Source: Datisca glomerata
Lineage: Eukaryota > Streptophyta > Magnoliopsida > Cucurbitales > Datiscaceae
Direction: 5' to 3'
Assembly: GCA_003255025.1 (NCBI GenBank)
Contig: QANY01011938.1
Location: 62,001-126,000, forward strand
Length of the DNA stretch: 64,000 nt
Made by a program: the position numbers and the translations under genes. Below the pieces are notes generated by a model that did no database searches, was not told the DNA's origin, and saw only the letters and a list, made by a program, of their open reading frames with translations. Numbering within the stretch: position 1 is the stretch's first letter; each line of letters begins with the position of its first letter. This document shows positions 34,683-45,439 of the stretch, piece by piece.

Positions 34683-35839
34683 ATCCCTTATACCTTCACG
34701 TCTTGACATGACATTTTTTGCAATGAAAAACTCATAAAAATCGATTGCACAATTGAATTAGGCATCAATAGATAAATGATTTTTTTGATTATTTGCGTTG
34801 AACAATATGTATTTAATGTAATTAAGAAAGAAGCAATTATAAATGATTTCAAAATATGAAAATTTGTCGAAGACAATTGTAACTTTTGTAATTTGAATTT
34901 TAATGAAAAATTTTCAAATTCGGTTTCTATCTTAACATTTTTCTCTCTCATACATATATATACACACATACTACATACATACATATACAATAATATAAAA
35001 GATATCACAAACATGGTCGAAATCTATGACCCCACCGAACCCAAGTCCTAACTCTGACCTTGGGTGGAGTTACGCAACATATATATAATCACAAACATAT
35101 TTTACTCGTGGTCGATGTGAGATAACATCTCTTAACACATATGTTAATTTATTAAATTATTTTAATAAAATAAAACATCAACTTACGAATAATTGACACA
35201 TCACTTATTTAATTAAAACACAGTTTACAACTAATTGGTGAGTAAATAATGACTCGTTGAAATTGATCCCTTATACTTTCATGTCTTGACATGATTTTTT
35301 GCAATGAAAAACTCATAAAAAATCGATTGCACAATTGAATTAGGGATCAATAGATAAATGATTTTTTGACTATTTGCATTGAACAATATGTATTTAATGT
35401 AATTAAGAAAGAAGCAATTATAATGATTTCAAAATATGAAAATTTATCGAAGACAGTTGTAACTTTTGTAATTTGAATTTTAACGAAAAGTTTTCAAATT
35501 TGGTTTCTATCTTAACATTTCTCTCTCTCTCATACATACATACATATATACACACATATTACGTACATACATATAGAATAATCTAAAAGATATCACAAAC
35601 ATGGTCGAAATTTATGACATCATCGAACCGAGTCCTAACTCTGATCTTGGGTGGAGTTGCGCAACATATATATAATCATAAACATATTTTACTCGTGATC
35701 GATGTGGGATAACATCTCTTAATTTATTAAATTATTTTAATAAAATAAAATATCAACTTACGAATAATTGACTCATCACTTATTTAATTAAAACGTAGTT
35801 TATAACTAACTGGTGAGTAAATAATGACTCGTTGAAATT
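34683..35839. repeat. Tandem duplication of about 580 bp
   Basis: The unit begins ATCCCTTATAC at 34683 and again at 35266, and ends with GACTCGTTGAAATT at about 35264 and 35839. Copies share AAAATCGATTGCACAATTG-type stretches, a CATACATA run and GATATCACAAACATGGTCGA. Identity is high with small indels. The second copy lies directly beside the left border of the plastid insertion. Confidence 0.85.
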
Positions 35840-36150
35840 TGATTTAAATTCCACTAGTTACATGTGATTGAGAGGAAATTAAATAATAGAAAGAGTACAT
35901 GTTCGAGCATCATTGACCAACTCCTTATCAATTTCGATTCATTTCAATATGAACAACATTTTATTCCCTTGTTCTGTACTTTTTCTAGTCAATTGAATCT
36001 ATTGGGAATAGATCGAATAAAATCATTTTTATTTTAGACACAGAAAAAATTTTCAAATATAATTGAAGGAGAATGGGTGTGATAACATAAAACTGTGATA
36101 ACATAGAACAAAGTGAAATTGAGATTGCAGTTGCTAGTTCTAAAGATTTT

Positions 36151-36681
36151 TTACTGGCGAGCCACAGCAATTGCACCTATCAAAGTAGCTAAAAGAATTA
36201 TCGAAATGAGTTCAAATGGAAGAAAAAAATCTGTTGATAAATGAATTCCAATTTGTTGACTATTACTTATCAAATCTTGCTCTAGAATCTGGTTTGATCT
36301 TGTAGTCCAAATAATCCCATACCATGACGTATCTAGAATAGTAGTCATTAGTGAAACAAAAATACTTGTACAAACCAGCAAAGTAACTCCACTCCCAACA
36401 GTCCAAAGATTAAAATCTTTTGAATATTCTGAGCCCTTCATGAACATCACAGCAAATATGATTAAAACATTTATAGCTCCCACGTAAATAAGGAGTTGCG
36501 CAGCAGCTACAAAATGGGAGTTTGATAGAATATAGAATAAGGATATACAAACAAGAACCAGTCCCAATGAAAAGGCAGAATAAATTGAGTTGGTAAGTAA
36601 TACTACTCCCATACCTCCTAATATAAGACCTGATCCCAACAAGACTAAAAGAAAATCATGTATCGGTCCAGGCAAATCCAT
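36151..36681 (-). pseudogene. ndhG: ndhG copy in NUPT, frame intact
   Basis: A 176-residue frame matches plastid NdhG, the ND6-like membrane subunit of the NAD(P)H dehydrogenase-like complex that carries cyclic electron flow around photosystem I. It runs from [18 protein letters not shown] to a normal end (GAIAVARQ), with the usual hydrophobic segments. Length equals the plastid gene. It lies in nuclear DNA without a transit peptide or nuclear promoter in view, so I treat it as a non-functional copy despite the open frame. Confidence 0.9.
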
Positions 36682-37059
36682 TATATGTACAATAAGAAAA
36701 AAATCGAAATGTTTTTCATGACCTTATTGACTCGACCAGGAAAAAAAATCTGATGATCAATTCCTAATTGAATCCTAATGAAATCTTAAGGGGTGTGAAT
36801 TAATGTAAGTAGATTTATTGGATTCATTTGATTCTTTATCTGAAATGAAAGAGTAGTTCGAAACTATCTATTTCGAACTATCTATCTATTTCCAAATAAT
36901 TCCAGATATTATTAATATATTTTCAATCAAAATGAAGCTGAAATTCGCATCAATCAATAGTTTACATTTGTATGTAGTTAGTGACCAAACAAAAAAAAAA
37001 ACGAAAGAAACCTCATTCCTTTAGATAAAAAAGGAACCTTACTAATTTCCAATTAATCT
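36682..37059 (-). other. Plastid ndhI-ndhG spacer in the NUPT
   Basis: AT-rich plastid intergenic DNA with short runs (TTTCGAACTATC repeated near 36863-36893). No gene. Confidence 0.7.
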
Positions 37060-37587
37060 TTAATCAAGAAATTTACTTATTTTTTTTTTTACTGGAATTT
37101 GAGGATAATTCAAAATTGTTCGAATTGTATAATCGTCAACTACTGACATTGGTAAACGACCCAAAGCAATTTGATTATAATTCAATTCGTGATGATCATA
37201 AGTAGAAAGTTCATATTCTTCAGTCATTGATAAACAATTTGTTGGACAATATTCAACGCAGTTACCACAAAATATACAGATTCCTAAATCAATACTGTAA
37301 TTAAGCAATCGTTTCTTTCGAATATTAGTTTCCAATTTCCAATCAACAACAGGTAGATCTATAGGACATACACGAACACATACTTAACAAGCAATGCATT
37401 TATCAAATTCAAAATGGATTCGACCGCGGAAACGCTCCGATGTGATTAATTTTTCGTAAGGATATTGAATAGTTACAGGCAAACGATTTGCATGGGATAA
37501 AGTAATCATGAAACTTTGACCAATGTACCTTGTAGCTCGTACTGTTTGTTGACCATAATTCATGAACCCAGTTACCATAGGGAACAT
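37060..37587 (-). pseudogene. ndhI: ndhI copy in NUPT with a nonsense codon
   Basis: The frame from [15 protein letters not shown] (start at 37587) to the stop at 37060 spans 175 residues, as in plastid NdhI, the ferredoxin-like subunit with two 4Fe-4S clusters. After IAC in the first cluster motif the codon at 37386-37384 is TAA where plastid genes have GAA (Glu), cutting the protein between the second and third cysteines of that motif. The second motif, [12 protein letters not shown], is intact downstream. A single G-to-T change explains the stop, and plastid C-to-U editing cannot reverse it. This marks the copy as a nuclear pseudogene. Confidence 0.9.
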
Positions 37588-37668
37588 ATTGTAATATCTA
37601 TAAATAATTTTATTATTGTTTTTTTCTCTTGTTTGAGACAAGTCGTGACTATGGAATATTGTATTCCT

Positions 37669-39892
37669 TTACAGTGAAAAAAGTTGGAAAGAAGTTGTTA
37701 ATAAGAGATTACCAAGCGAAATAGGTAAAAGAAATTTCCATCCAAGATTTAATAGTTGATCCATTCTTAGTCTGGGTAAAGTCCATCTTGTTGTTATAGA
37801 AATGAACAAGAACAAATAAGTTTTAGCTAATGTAATAAAGATACCCATTGTCATTACAAAGATTCCACACGCTTTATTTATTTCAAAAAGCTCAGAAACC
37901 AATATGTAGGGAATAGAGATATCCCAACCGCCCAAGTAAAGAACTGTTACAAATAATGAAGAAACTAATAGATTTAGATAGGAAGCAACGTAAAATAAAC
38001 CAAATTTGATACCCGAATATTCGGTTTGATAACCCGCTACTAATTCTTCTTCTGCTTCTGGTAAATCAAAAGGTAATCTCTCACATTCTGCTAAGGAAGA
38101 AATTAGAAAAATAAGAAACCCTATAGGTTGACGCCACAAATTCCACCCCCAAAAACCATATTTTGATTGAGCCTCAACTATATCAACTGTACTTGAATTG
38201 TTAGATAATTATAGTCGGCAATAACATCACTGTTCTCATCGCTATTACAGAACCGTACATGAGATTTTCACCTCATACGGCTCCTCGAGGGCCCTAAATA
38301 AATGTAAGGAGTGGGTCGGTATTATTTATCTTGATATGTATGTTTTTAGGATAGTATAGGATGAAAATCTATCTATCTGTGTCCCCAAATTAAACCAATT
38401 GAATTCTGTCTGTTCTCATAATAAATAATAAAAGTACTTCTGAATTTATCTTATCCTTTAAAAATTAAAATTTTTCTTGGTTGAGTAATAACTTAATTCT
38501 TCACTAAAATACTTTTTTTAGAAATATCAATAACCCGTCGTTTTCGATTACGAAAAAGAATTAGCCATTCCATTAGTTCATGAATTCTGACACGAATTCT
38601 ATCTCTATGAATATGGATAGAGTAAAGAAAATGAATATAGGAATAGGATGGAGATAAGAAAGAATAAAATAGATCTTTTTTTTTTTCATTCCTAGTCTTC
38701 TTTCTGAGAAAAAGGGAACTTACTAAATAAGGGATTATTTCGTTTACGATAGTTATTTATTTAATGAGTGGATAGGAGCATACTCTGGATCGGAATCGTG
38801 GGGAGTACTGCCTGATCATTTCTACCAATTTTAAGCCCCAATTAGTATTCTTTTTATATTATGCATTTTGCAAAAATGTCCTTTTCTTTTGGATAATTTA
38901 CAAATACAAAATCTCCATTACTAATCCTTTGCATATCTTGGTGTTTCTAACCATCCACTCATTTTTGATCAATCCGCTGTGTTATGGTAATATATGTATG
39001 TTGGTACATACAAATAATAGTGAAAACTCACTACGGTTGATCTTTTGAGTCCGCTTCAAGACAGGATGACTAATCAACCAATCTTGGGATAAACGCTTTC
39101 TTCCGGTTATGTTTATTTCTGCTTAATTCTTATACATAGAAAATGAGACTCAATATTGTTACTGCGAATTTCTATTTCTAGAAGCTGTTTTCTTTCACTC
39201 ATATAACTATCTGATTTAGTTCATTAATCCAAATAATGAATATAAAAATGAAGATATCTATTCAATTCATTCCACCTCTTTCTTTTCTCAAAACTATAAA
39301 AAAGGAAGTGGTAGAAGTTTATGTCTCAACGAATCGCACGTAGAGATATTGATAAAACACATAGAGTTAATGGTATTTCATAACTAATGGATTGAGCAGC
39401 AGCTCGTAGACCACCTAAAAAGGAATATTTATTATTTGACCCATATCCTGACATAAGAAGTCCAATGGGAGCAATACTTGAAATGGCAATCCATAAAAAA
39501 ACACCGATAGTGAGATCAGCTAAAACAAGGCGAGAACCAAAAGGAATTACTGAATAGCTTAGTAGAATTGATATGACTGCTATGGATGGTCCAATATTGA
39601 ATAAACGAATATCTCCTCTAGATGGAATAAGATTCTCTTTAAAAAGTAGTTTTGTACCATCTGATAAAGCTTGAAGAACTCCCAAAGGACCAGCATATTC
39701 AGGTCCAATACGTTGTTGTATCCCTGCGGATATTTCTCTTTCTAACCATACAATTACTAGTACGCCTATTGTGATTCCCAATACCAGAGTAAAAATAGGG
39801 ACAAGCACCCATATAATTCCATAGACTTCTTTTAAGGATTCCAATCTGGAAAAAGAATTGATATCTTGTACTTCTGTTGTATCAATTATCAT
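37669..39892 (-). pseudogene. ndhA: ndhA copy in NUPT with its group II intron
   Basis: Exon 1 is 39340-39892 (start [14 protein letters not shown]) and exon 2 is 37669-38207 (ends QLFSL). The exons join in phase across a 1132-bp intron that begins GTGCG and ends in AT. NdhA is the ND1-like membrane subunit of the plastid NDH complex. Both exons are open. In exon 2 the stretch [14 protein letters not shown] departs from the usual plastid wording (NKAG.VFGTTIGIF), consistent with decay in the nucleus. ndhH ends two bases before the ndhA start codon, as in plastid genomes. The intron still has its domain V, but a nuclear transcript would lack plastid splicing factors. Confidence 0.88.
38250..38284 (-). 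other. Group II intron domain V of ndhA
   Basis: On - the sequence GAGCCGTATGAGGTG, four A residues, then CTCATGTACGGTTC folds as a domain V hairpin. It lies 42 bases before the 3' splice site, the expected distance, and this supports the placement of exon 2. Confidence 0.8.
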
Positions 39893-40188
39893 TTTAACGA
39901 TCAACTTCTCCCATAATGATATCTATGCTACCTAATATTGTCATAATATCGGCCAATTTCATTCTTTTAACTAACTGAGGAAGAATTTGCAAATTGATAA
40001 AACCTGGCGGGCGAATTTTCCATCTCCAAGGAAAACCACCCTGATCCCCTATCAGAAAAATGCCCAATTCCCCTTTTGGGGCTTCGACTCTCACATAAAG
40101 TTCTTGTTTCAGCAACTCAAAAGTGGGCGAAGGTTTTTTACTAATGAATCGATATTCAAAATCATTCCATTCCGGATACCTTTCTCTN

Positions 40189-41690
40189 GTGTTTAGGGTT
40201 TAGGGGTTAGAGTTTTAGGTGTAATGTTTTGGGTTTTAGGGTCTCAAGTTTTAGGGTTTGGGGGTTACAATTTTAGGGTTTAGGGTTTGGGGTTTAGGGT
40301 TTTACGGTTTAGGATTTTAGGGTTTAGGGTTTTTAGATTTTTGAGTTATAGTGTTTAGGGTTTAGGGTTTGGGGTTTTGCGTTTTAGCATTTATGGTTTA
40401 GGGTTTAGATTTTTTATGGTTTAGGGATTAGGATTTAGGGTTAAGGGTTTAGGGTTTAGGGTTATAGGTTTTCGGGTTAGGTATTTTAAAGTTTACGGCT
40501 TATGTTTTGGGTTTATAAATTTGGGTTTAGTGTTTTAGCGTTTAGGGTTTAGGGTCTTTGGGTTTAGGATTTAGGATTTAGTTTTTAGGGTTTTAGGCTT
40601 TGAGGGTTTTGGGTTTTAGGGTTTAGGTGTTTAGGTTTTAGAATTTTAGGTTTTAGGTTTTTTAGGGTTTAGGGCTTTGGGTTGTTAAAGGTTGTAGGTT
40701 TAGTGTTTTAAAGTTTCGCGTTCATCGTTTTGGGTTTTAGGTTTAACGACATGTGCACTAACGTACACACAAATCATACAACACCCTCTAAGAGTAAATC
40801 TTTCTTCTTTGAATTAGTATTTAGGGGTTTAGTATTTTGGGTTTAGTGTTTTGGGTTTGAGGGTTTTAGGTTTGAGGGTTTGAGGTTTAGGATTTTAAGG
40901 TTTTAGGGTTTTAATGTTTTATGGTTTACGGTTTTAGGGATTAGGATTTTTAGGGTTTAGGGTTTAGGTTTTAGAATTTAGGGTTTAGTGTTTAGAGTTT
41001 TAGGGTTTATGGTTTTACGGTTTAGTCTTTTAAATTTTGGGGTTTTGTGTTTTGGATGTTGGGTTTTAGGATTTAGAGTTTCGGGTTTAGTGTTTAGGGT
41101 TTTTAGGATTGTAGGGTTTACGGTTCAAGGTTTAGGGGTTTTAGGGATTAGGGTTTTGAGCTTTAAGGTTTTAGGGTTTTTAGGGTTTAGGGATTTGAAT
41201 TTAGGGTTTAGGATTTAGTGTTGTGGTATTTAGAGTTTCAGGTTATACGGCTTTGGTGTTTAGTGGTTTAAGGGTTTAGGGTTTAGGGTTTGAGGGTTTA
41301 GGGTTTTAGTGTATGGGGTTTAAGGTTTTAGGGTTTATGATTTAGTGTTTAGGAATTTCAGGGTTTTTAGAGTTTAGGATTTGGGGTTTAGGGTTAAGGG
41401 TTTGATAAGCATGGTGCAGCTTCAAAATTTCTGAAATAGATAGATCGTGGCGTGCGTAGGTGAAATTTCAGATGGCATAACTTTTGACTCGGGTGGGATT
41501 TCGCGGTCCGTAAGATATCAAATCGAAGCCTATTTAGTAATCTACGTGTTCTAACTTTGGGTTTAGGGATTAGGTCTGATGCATTAGGGTTTAGGGATTA
41601 TGGTTTTGTGTTTTGGGTTTTAGGGGTTTGTGTTTTAGGGTTTGGGGTTCAGGGTTTTGAGATTTAGGGTTTGGAGATTACCCGTCAGAG
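40189..41690 (+). repeat. Degenerate telomere-like (TTTAGGG)n array
   Basis: About 1.4 kb consists of variants of TTTAGGG (TTTTAGGG, GTTTAGGG, GTTTTGGG and similar), G-rich on +. Units are too diverged to be an active telomere. The array starts immediately after the N at 40188 and is interrupted by a non-telomeric spacer (about 40745-40825) and by a diverged satellite monomer (41407-41555). Open frames here are low-complexity artefacts. Confidence 0.92.
41407..41555 (+). repeat. Diverged satellite monomer inside the telomere-like array
   Basis: GGCATAACTTTTGACTCGGG and GTAAGATATCAAATCGAAGC match the downstream satellite (41691-42984), with lower identity elsewhere. It is embedded in TTTAGGG-like sequence, linking the two repeat types physically. 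Confidence 0.75.
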
Positions 41691-42984
41691 ACCTACAGGT
41701 GTGACAGGGTTTACCCGTCAGAGCTGAGTTTTGTGTCCAAAATAACACGGACAGTACAGCTTTAGAACTGTTGTAACTGACGGAGCGTAGCACGCGCGTG
41801 TCCACTTCCGTAGGGCATATCTTTTGACACGGGTGGAACCACGGGCCCTGTAAGATATCAAATTGAAGCTTATTCAGAAACCTACAGGTGTGATGGGGTT
41901 TACCCGTCAGAACTGAGTTTTGTGTTCAAAAAAATCCGGACAGTACAGCTTTAGAACTGCTGTAACTGACGGATCGTCGCACGCGCGTGTCACTTTCCGT
42001 TGGGCATAGCTTTTGACATGGGTGGAACCACGGGCCTTGTAAGATATAAAATTGAAGCTTATTCAGAGACCTACAGGTGCGACAGGGTTTACCCATCAAA
42101 GCTGAGTTTTTTGTTCAAAAAAACATGGACAGTGCTGCTTTAGAACTGCTGTAACAGACGGCGGCGCGTGCCCACTTCCATTGGGCATAACTTTTGACAC
42201 GGGTGCAACCACGGGCCCTGTAAGATATCAAGTTGAAGATTATTAAGAGACCTACAGGTGTGATAGGGTTTACCCGTCAGAACTGAGTTTTGTTTCAAAA
42301 AATCAAGGACAGTGCAGCTTTAGCACCGCTGTAACAGACGGATCGTAGCACACACGTGTCCACTTCCGTAGGGCATAACTTTTGACACGGGTTGAACCAC
42401 GGACCCTGTAAGATATCAAATTGAAACTTATTCAGAGACCTACAGGTGTGACAGGGTTTTTCCGTCAGAGCTGAGTTTGATGTCTAAAAAACATGGACAG
42501 TACAGCTTTAGAACTGCTGTAACCGACAGATCGTAGCACGCGCGTGTCCACTTCCGTAGGGCATATCTTTTGACTCGGGTGGAACCACGTGCCCTGTAAG
42601 ATATCAAATTGAATCTTATTCAGAGACCTACAGGTGTGACAGGGTTTACTCATCAGAGCTGAGTTTTCTGTCCACAAAAGCACGGACAGTAAAGCTTTAG
42701 AACTGTTGTAACAGACGGATCATCGCACACGCGTGTCCACTTCCGTAGGGCATAACTTTTGACACGGGTGGAACCACGAGCCTTGTAAAATATCAAATTG
42801 AAGATTATTCAGAGACCTACAGGTGTGACAGGGTTTAATCATCAGAGCTGAGTTTTCTGTCCAAAAAAACACGGACAGTAAAGCTTTAGAACTGCTGTAA
42901 CAGACGGATCGTCGCACACGCGTGTCCACTTTCGTAGGGCATAACTTTTGACACGGGTGGAACAACGGGCCCTGTAAGATAACA
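41691..42984 (+). repeat. Satellite array of about 188 bp, seven monomers
   Basis: Monomers start with ACCTACAGGTG-like sequence at 41691, 41880, 42069, 42250, 42438, 42626 and 42815, giving spacings of 181-189 bp. Each contains GGCATAACTTTTGACACGGG, CAGCTTTAGAACTGCTGTAA and GTAAGATATCAAATTGAAG. The last copy is cut at about 42984, where mitochondrial-looking DNA begins. GC content is well above the surrounding nuclear DNA. I cannot name the satellite family. Confidence 0.9.
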
Positions 42985-43317
42985 TGAAAGCGCCTCCCAT
43001 GTGGCGCACCCGGAACAACATCCATGAAAAGAAATCGAAAGCCCCCATTCCTCAATTGATTAACTGATTGCGCCTATGAAACACTAAGAATTTACTACTG
43101 GCAGACTCTTTTTCTGTCTTATACGAAAGAAAGGCTAAGTCAGGAAGTTAGTAGAGTAGCGGAGCTATTTCAGGGAGAAATACATCACTGAAATAGTATG
43201 AGCACCTTACTTGATTCATTCCTTCCACCCGAAGCCCCTGCTGCCTGCCTGGGATGAGCGTCCTCTAATCTAAGTACGAGCTCCTCTTTGCTTTCTGGCA
43301 ATGAGCTAGCAAAATTC
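42985..43317. other. Mitochondrial-looking DNA segment
   Basis: Base composition and wording (GAAAGAAAGGCTAAGTCAGG, AGTAGAGTAGCGGAGC, and balanced GC without AT runs) look like plant mitochondrial intergenic DNA. No gene is present. It sits between the satellite and the second ndhA/ndhH fragment, so the fragment may have come through the mitochondrion. This is an impression from composition, not a match I could check. Confidence 0.45.
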
Positions 43318-43774
43318 AATATCTCCTCTAGATGGAATAAGATTCTCTTTAAAAAGTAGTTTTGTACCATCTGATAAAGCTTGAAGAACTCCCAAAGGAC
43401 CAGCATATTCAGGTCCCATACGTTGTTGTATCCCTGTGGATATTTCTCTTTCTAACCATACAATTACTAGTACGCCTATTGTGATTCCCAATACCAGAGT
43501 AAAAATAGGGACAAGCACCCATATAATTCCATAGACTTCTTTTAAGGATTCAAATCTGGAAAAAGAATTGATATCTTGTACTTCTGTTGTATCAATTATC
43601 ATTTTAACGATCAACTTCTCCCATAATGATATCTATGCTACATAATATTGTCATAATATCGGCCAATTTCATTCTTTTAACTAACTGAGGAAGAATTTGC
43701 AAATTGATAAAACCTGGCGGGTGAATTTTCCATCTCCAAGGAAAACCACCCTGATCCCCTATCAGAAAAATGCC
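43318..43774 (-). pseudogene. Second plastid fragment: ndhA exon 1 start and ndhH end
   Basis: This 457-bp piece equals 39608-40064 with five substitutions and no indels (98.9% identical). On - it holds the last part of ndhH and the first 90-odd codons of ndhA exon 1; changes include Ile to Met and Ala to Thr in the ndhA part. It is truncated on both sides, so it is non-functional. The close match means a recent common plastid source, either through the mitochondrion or by a second transfer. Confidence 0.9.
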
Positions 43775-44004
43775 ATAGAATTCAATTAAAATATTGTATG
43801 AAAGTAGGATTTCTTCTATTCTCTTTTGATTTGAGAATTGAAGGATTTTTGATTAGATGAGTGAAAATCAAAGAAAGGTTTTTGACCTAACTTATGTTAT
43901 TTATTTTTATCTTATCCCTTATATCAATAATAACATATTAATAACTCAACTAACTCAATCAAATCAAAATAAATACAATTATCTTCAAGAACAAAGAAAA
44001 AAAT
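43775..44004. other. AT-rich, possibly organellar segment before the second N
   Basis: The sequence has a plastid-spacer look (TTCTATTCTCTTTTGATTTG) but I cannot place it. It ends at the N at 44005, after which ndhH resumes. Confidence 0.35.
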
Positions 44005-45003
44005 NGGATACCTTTCTCTATCAAAACATCGGATTTCTAAATTCTCATAGGGGCCCCCTCGAATTCCTTCCAAAGCCTGTTGAATAATTTTTATGGATTC
44101 CGTCATTTCACCAAGTCTGACTAAATAACGAGCTAATGAATCTCCTTCTTTTTGCCACTGAATTTGCCAATCAAATTCGTCATAACACTCATAATGGTCA
44201 ACTTTACGAAGATCCCATTGTATTCCGGAAGCTCGCAGCATTGGTCCCGCTAAACCCCAATTTATTACTTCTTCTTCACCAATAATGCCTACTCCCTCAA
44301 CTCGTTCTAAAAAAATAGGATTTTGTGTAATAAGTTTTTGATAGTCAGCAACTCCTGTCAAAAAATAATCGCAGAAATCCAAACATTTATCTATCCAGCC
44401 ATGAGGTAGATCAGCTGCGACTCCCCCGATACGAAAATAATTATGCATCATTCTCATTCCGGTGGCAGCTTCGAATAGATCATATACTAATTCTCTTTCT
44501 CTGAAAATATAGAAGAAAGGAGTCTGTGCACCAATATCTGCCATAAATGGGCCAAGCCATAACAGATGAGAAGCTATACGACTCAACTCCAACATAATTA
44601 CTCTGATATAGCTGGCTCTTTTAGGTACTTGAATATTTCCCAACTGTTCTGGTCCGTTTACGGTTATTGCTTCTGTGAACATAGTAGCTAAATAATCCCA
44701 ACGTGTTACATAAGGTAGATATTGTATAATTGTTCGGTTTTCCGCAATTTTTTCCATCCCTCTGTGTAAATAACCCAATATTGGTTCACAGTCAATAACA
44801 TCTTCACCATCTAAAGTAACGATGAGTCGAAGAACACCGTGCATTGATGGGTGTTGGGGTCCCATATTGACTACCATGAGGTCTTTTCTTGTAGCTGGTC
44901 CATTCATAAGTTTTTCCTCGATTCATTTTTCCATGAATTGCTGAAAACAAAAATCAGTTCATCAAAATCAAATAAATCAAATAATTCAAAATGACTTTTT
45001 AAA

Positions 45004-45276
45004 TTAACGAGTTTTTGACTCCCGAATATCCAATTGATTAATTAATTCTTTATAACGTATTCTATTTTTCTTTGACAAATAAGACAGCAACCGTTGGCGT
45101 TTTCCGAGAATTTTACGTAGACCTTTTTGAGATAAATAATCTTTTTTGTGCAATTGCAAATGTGAAGTAAGTCTTCGTATCTTATTGGTGAAACTGAATA
45201 CTTGAAATTCAACAGACCCTCTGTTTTCTTTTTTTTCTTCTTGCGAAATAACTGAGATGAATGAATTTTTTACCAT
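45004..45276 (-). pseudogene. rps15: rps15 copy in NUPT, frame intact
   Basis: A 90-residue frame matches plastid ribosomal protein S15 of the 30S subunit, from [20 protein letters not shown] through the conserved [19 protein letters not shown] and [10 protein letters not shown] to ESKTR. Length equals the plastid gene. It lies upstream of ndhH in transcription order, as in plastids. There is no transit peptide, so it is regarded as a non-functional nuclear copy. Confidence 0.9.
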
Positions 45277-45374
45277 AAAATCAAATCTCCTTCCTCTCCT
45301 TTTTATTTTTTTAGATATTTTTATCGATATATATATTTATTAATCAGTAATAATATAATAATGCCACTCATTTT

Positions 45375-45420
45375 AATTTAGTATACGCAATAATCTTAAT
45401 TTGGTATACGCAATAATCTT
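45375..45420. repeat. 23-bp tandem repeat near the NUPT right border
   Basis: Two copies of AATTT(A/G)GTATACGCAATAATCTT are adjacent. It may belong to the plastid rps15-ycf1 spacer or to the host junction. Confidence 0.7.
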
Positions 45421-45439
45421 AAAGTGGTAGATTGGTAAT

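Larger units (their letters stand above)
39894..44907 (-). pseudogene. ndhH: ndhH copy in NUPT, split by 3.8 kb of foreign DNA
   Basis: The 5' part is 44020-44907 (start [20 protein letters not shown]) and the 3' part 39894-40187 (ends [11 protein letters not shown]). NdhH is the 49-kDa-type peripheral-arm subunit of plastid NDH. The 14 bases GGATACCTTTCTCT (+ strand) stand at both 40174-40187 and 44006-44019, each next to a single N. Counting them once, the two parts add to 1182 bases, or 393 residues plus stop, exactly the usual plastid length. The gene was therefore intact before 40188-44005 came between its halves, either by insertion or by a faulty assembly join. Both parts are open. Confidence 0.9.
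35930..45300 (-). other. Nuclear insertion of plastid SSC DNA (NUPT), ndhG to rps15
   Basis: The block keeps the plastid order ndhG, ndhI, ndhA, ndhH, rps15, all on -, with plastid spacers and the ndhA group II intron. Left and right borders are estimates (within about 100 bp) from loss of plastid-like sequence. Plant nuclear sequence lies on both sides, so this is not a stray organelle contig over its whole length. Most frames are open, indicating recent transfer, but ndhI has a stop and ndhA exon 2 has unusual residues. The block is broken at 40188-44005 by foreign DNA bounded by N characters. Confidence 0.9.

Noticed and set aside
40189..41690. A true chromosome end
   Set aside because: The TTTAGGG-like units are heavily diverged and followed by satellite, organelle DNA and genes, so this is an internal telomere-like array.
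42465..43055. Repeated Cys-containing open frames on the minus strand (CHTCRSLN repeats)
   Set aside because: These are the 188-bp satellite read in a chance open frame; the repetition follows the monomer.
35930..45300. Functional plastid operon or a misfiled plastid contig
   Set aside because: The block is bordered by nuclear repeats and genes with spliceosomal introns, ndhI has a stop codon and ndhH is split. Only the inner 40189-44004 part is suspected of misplacement.
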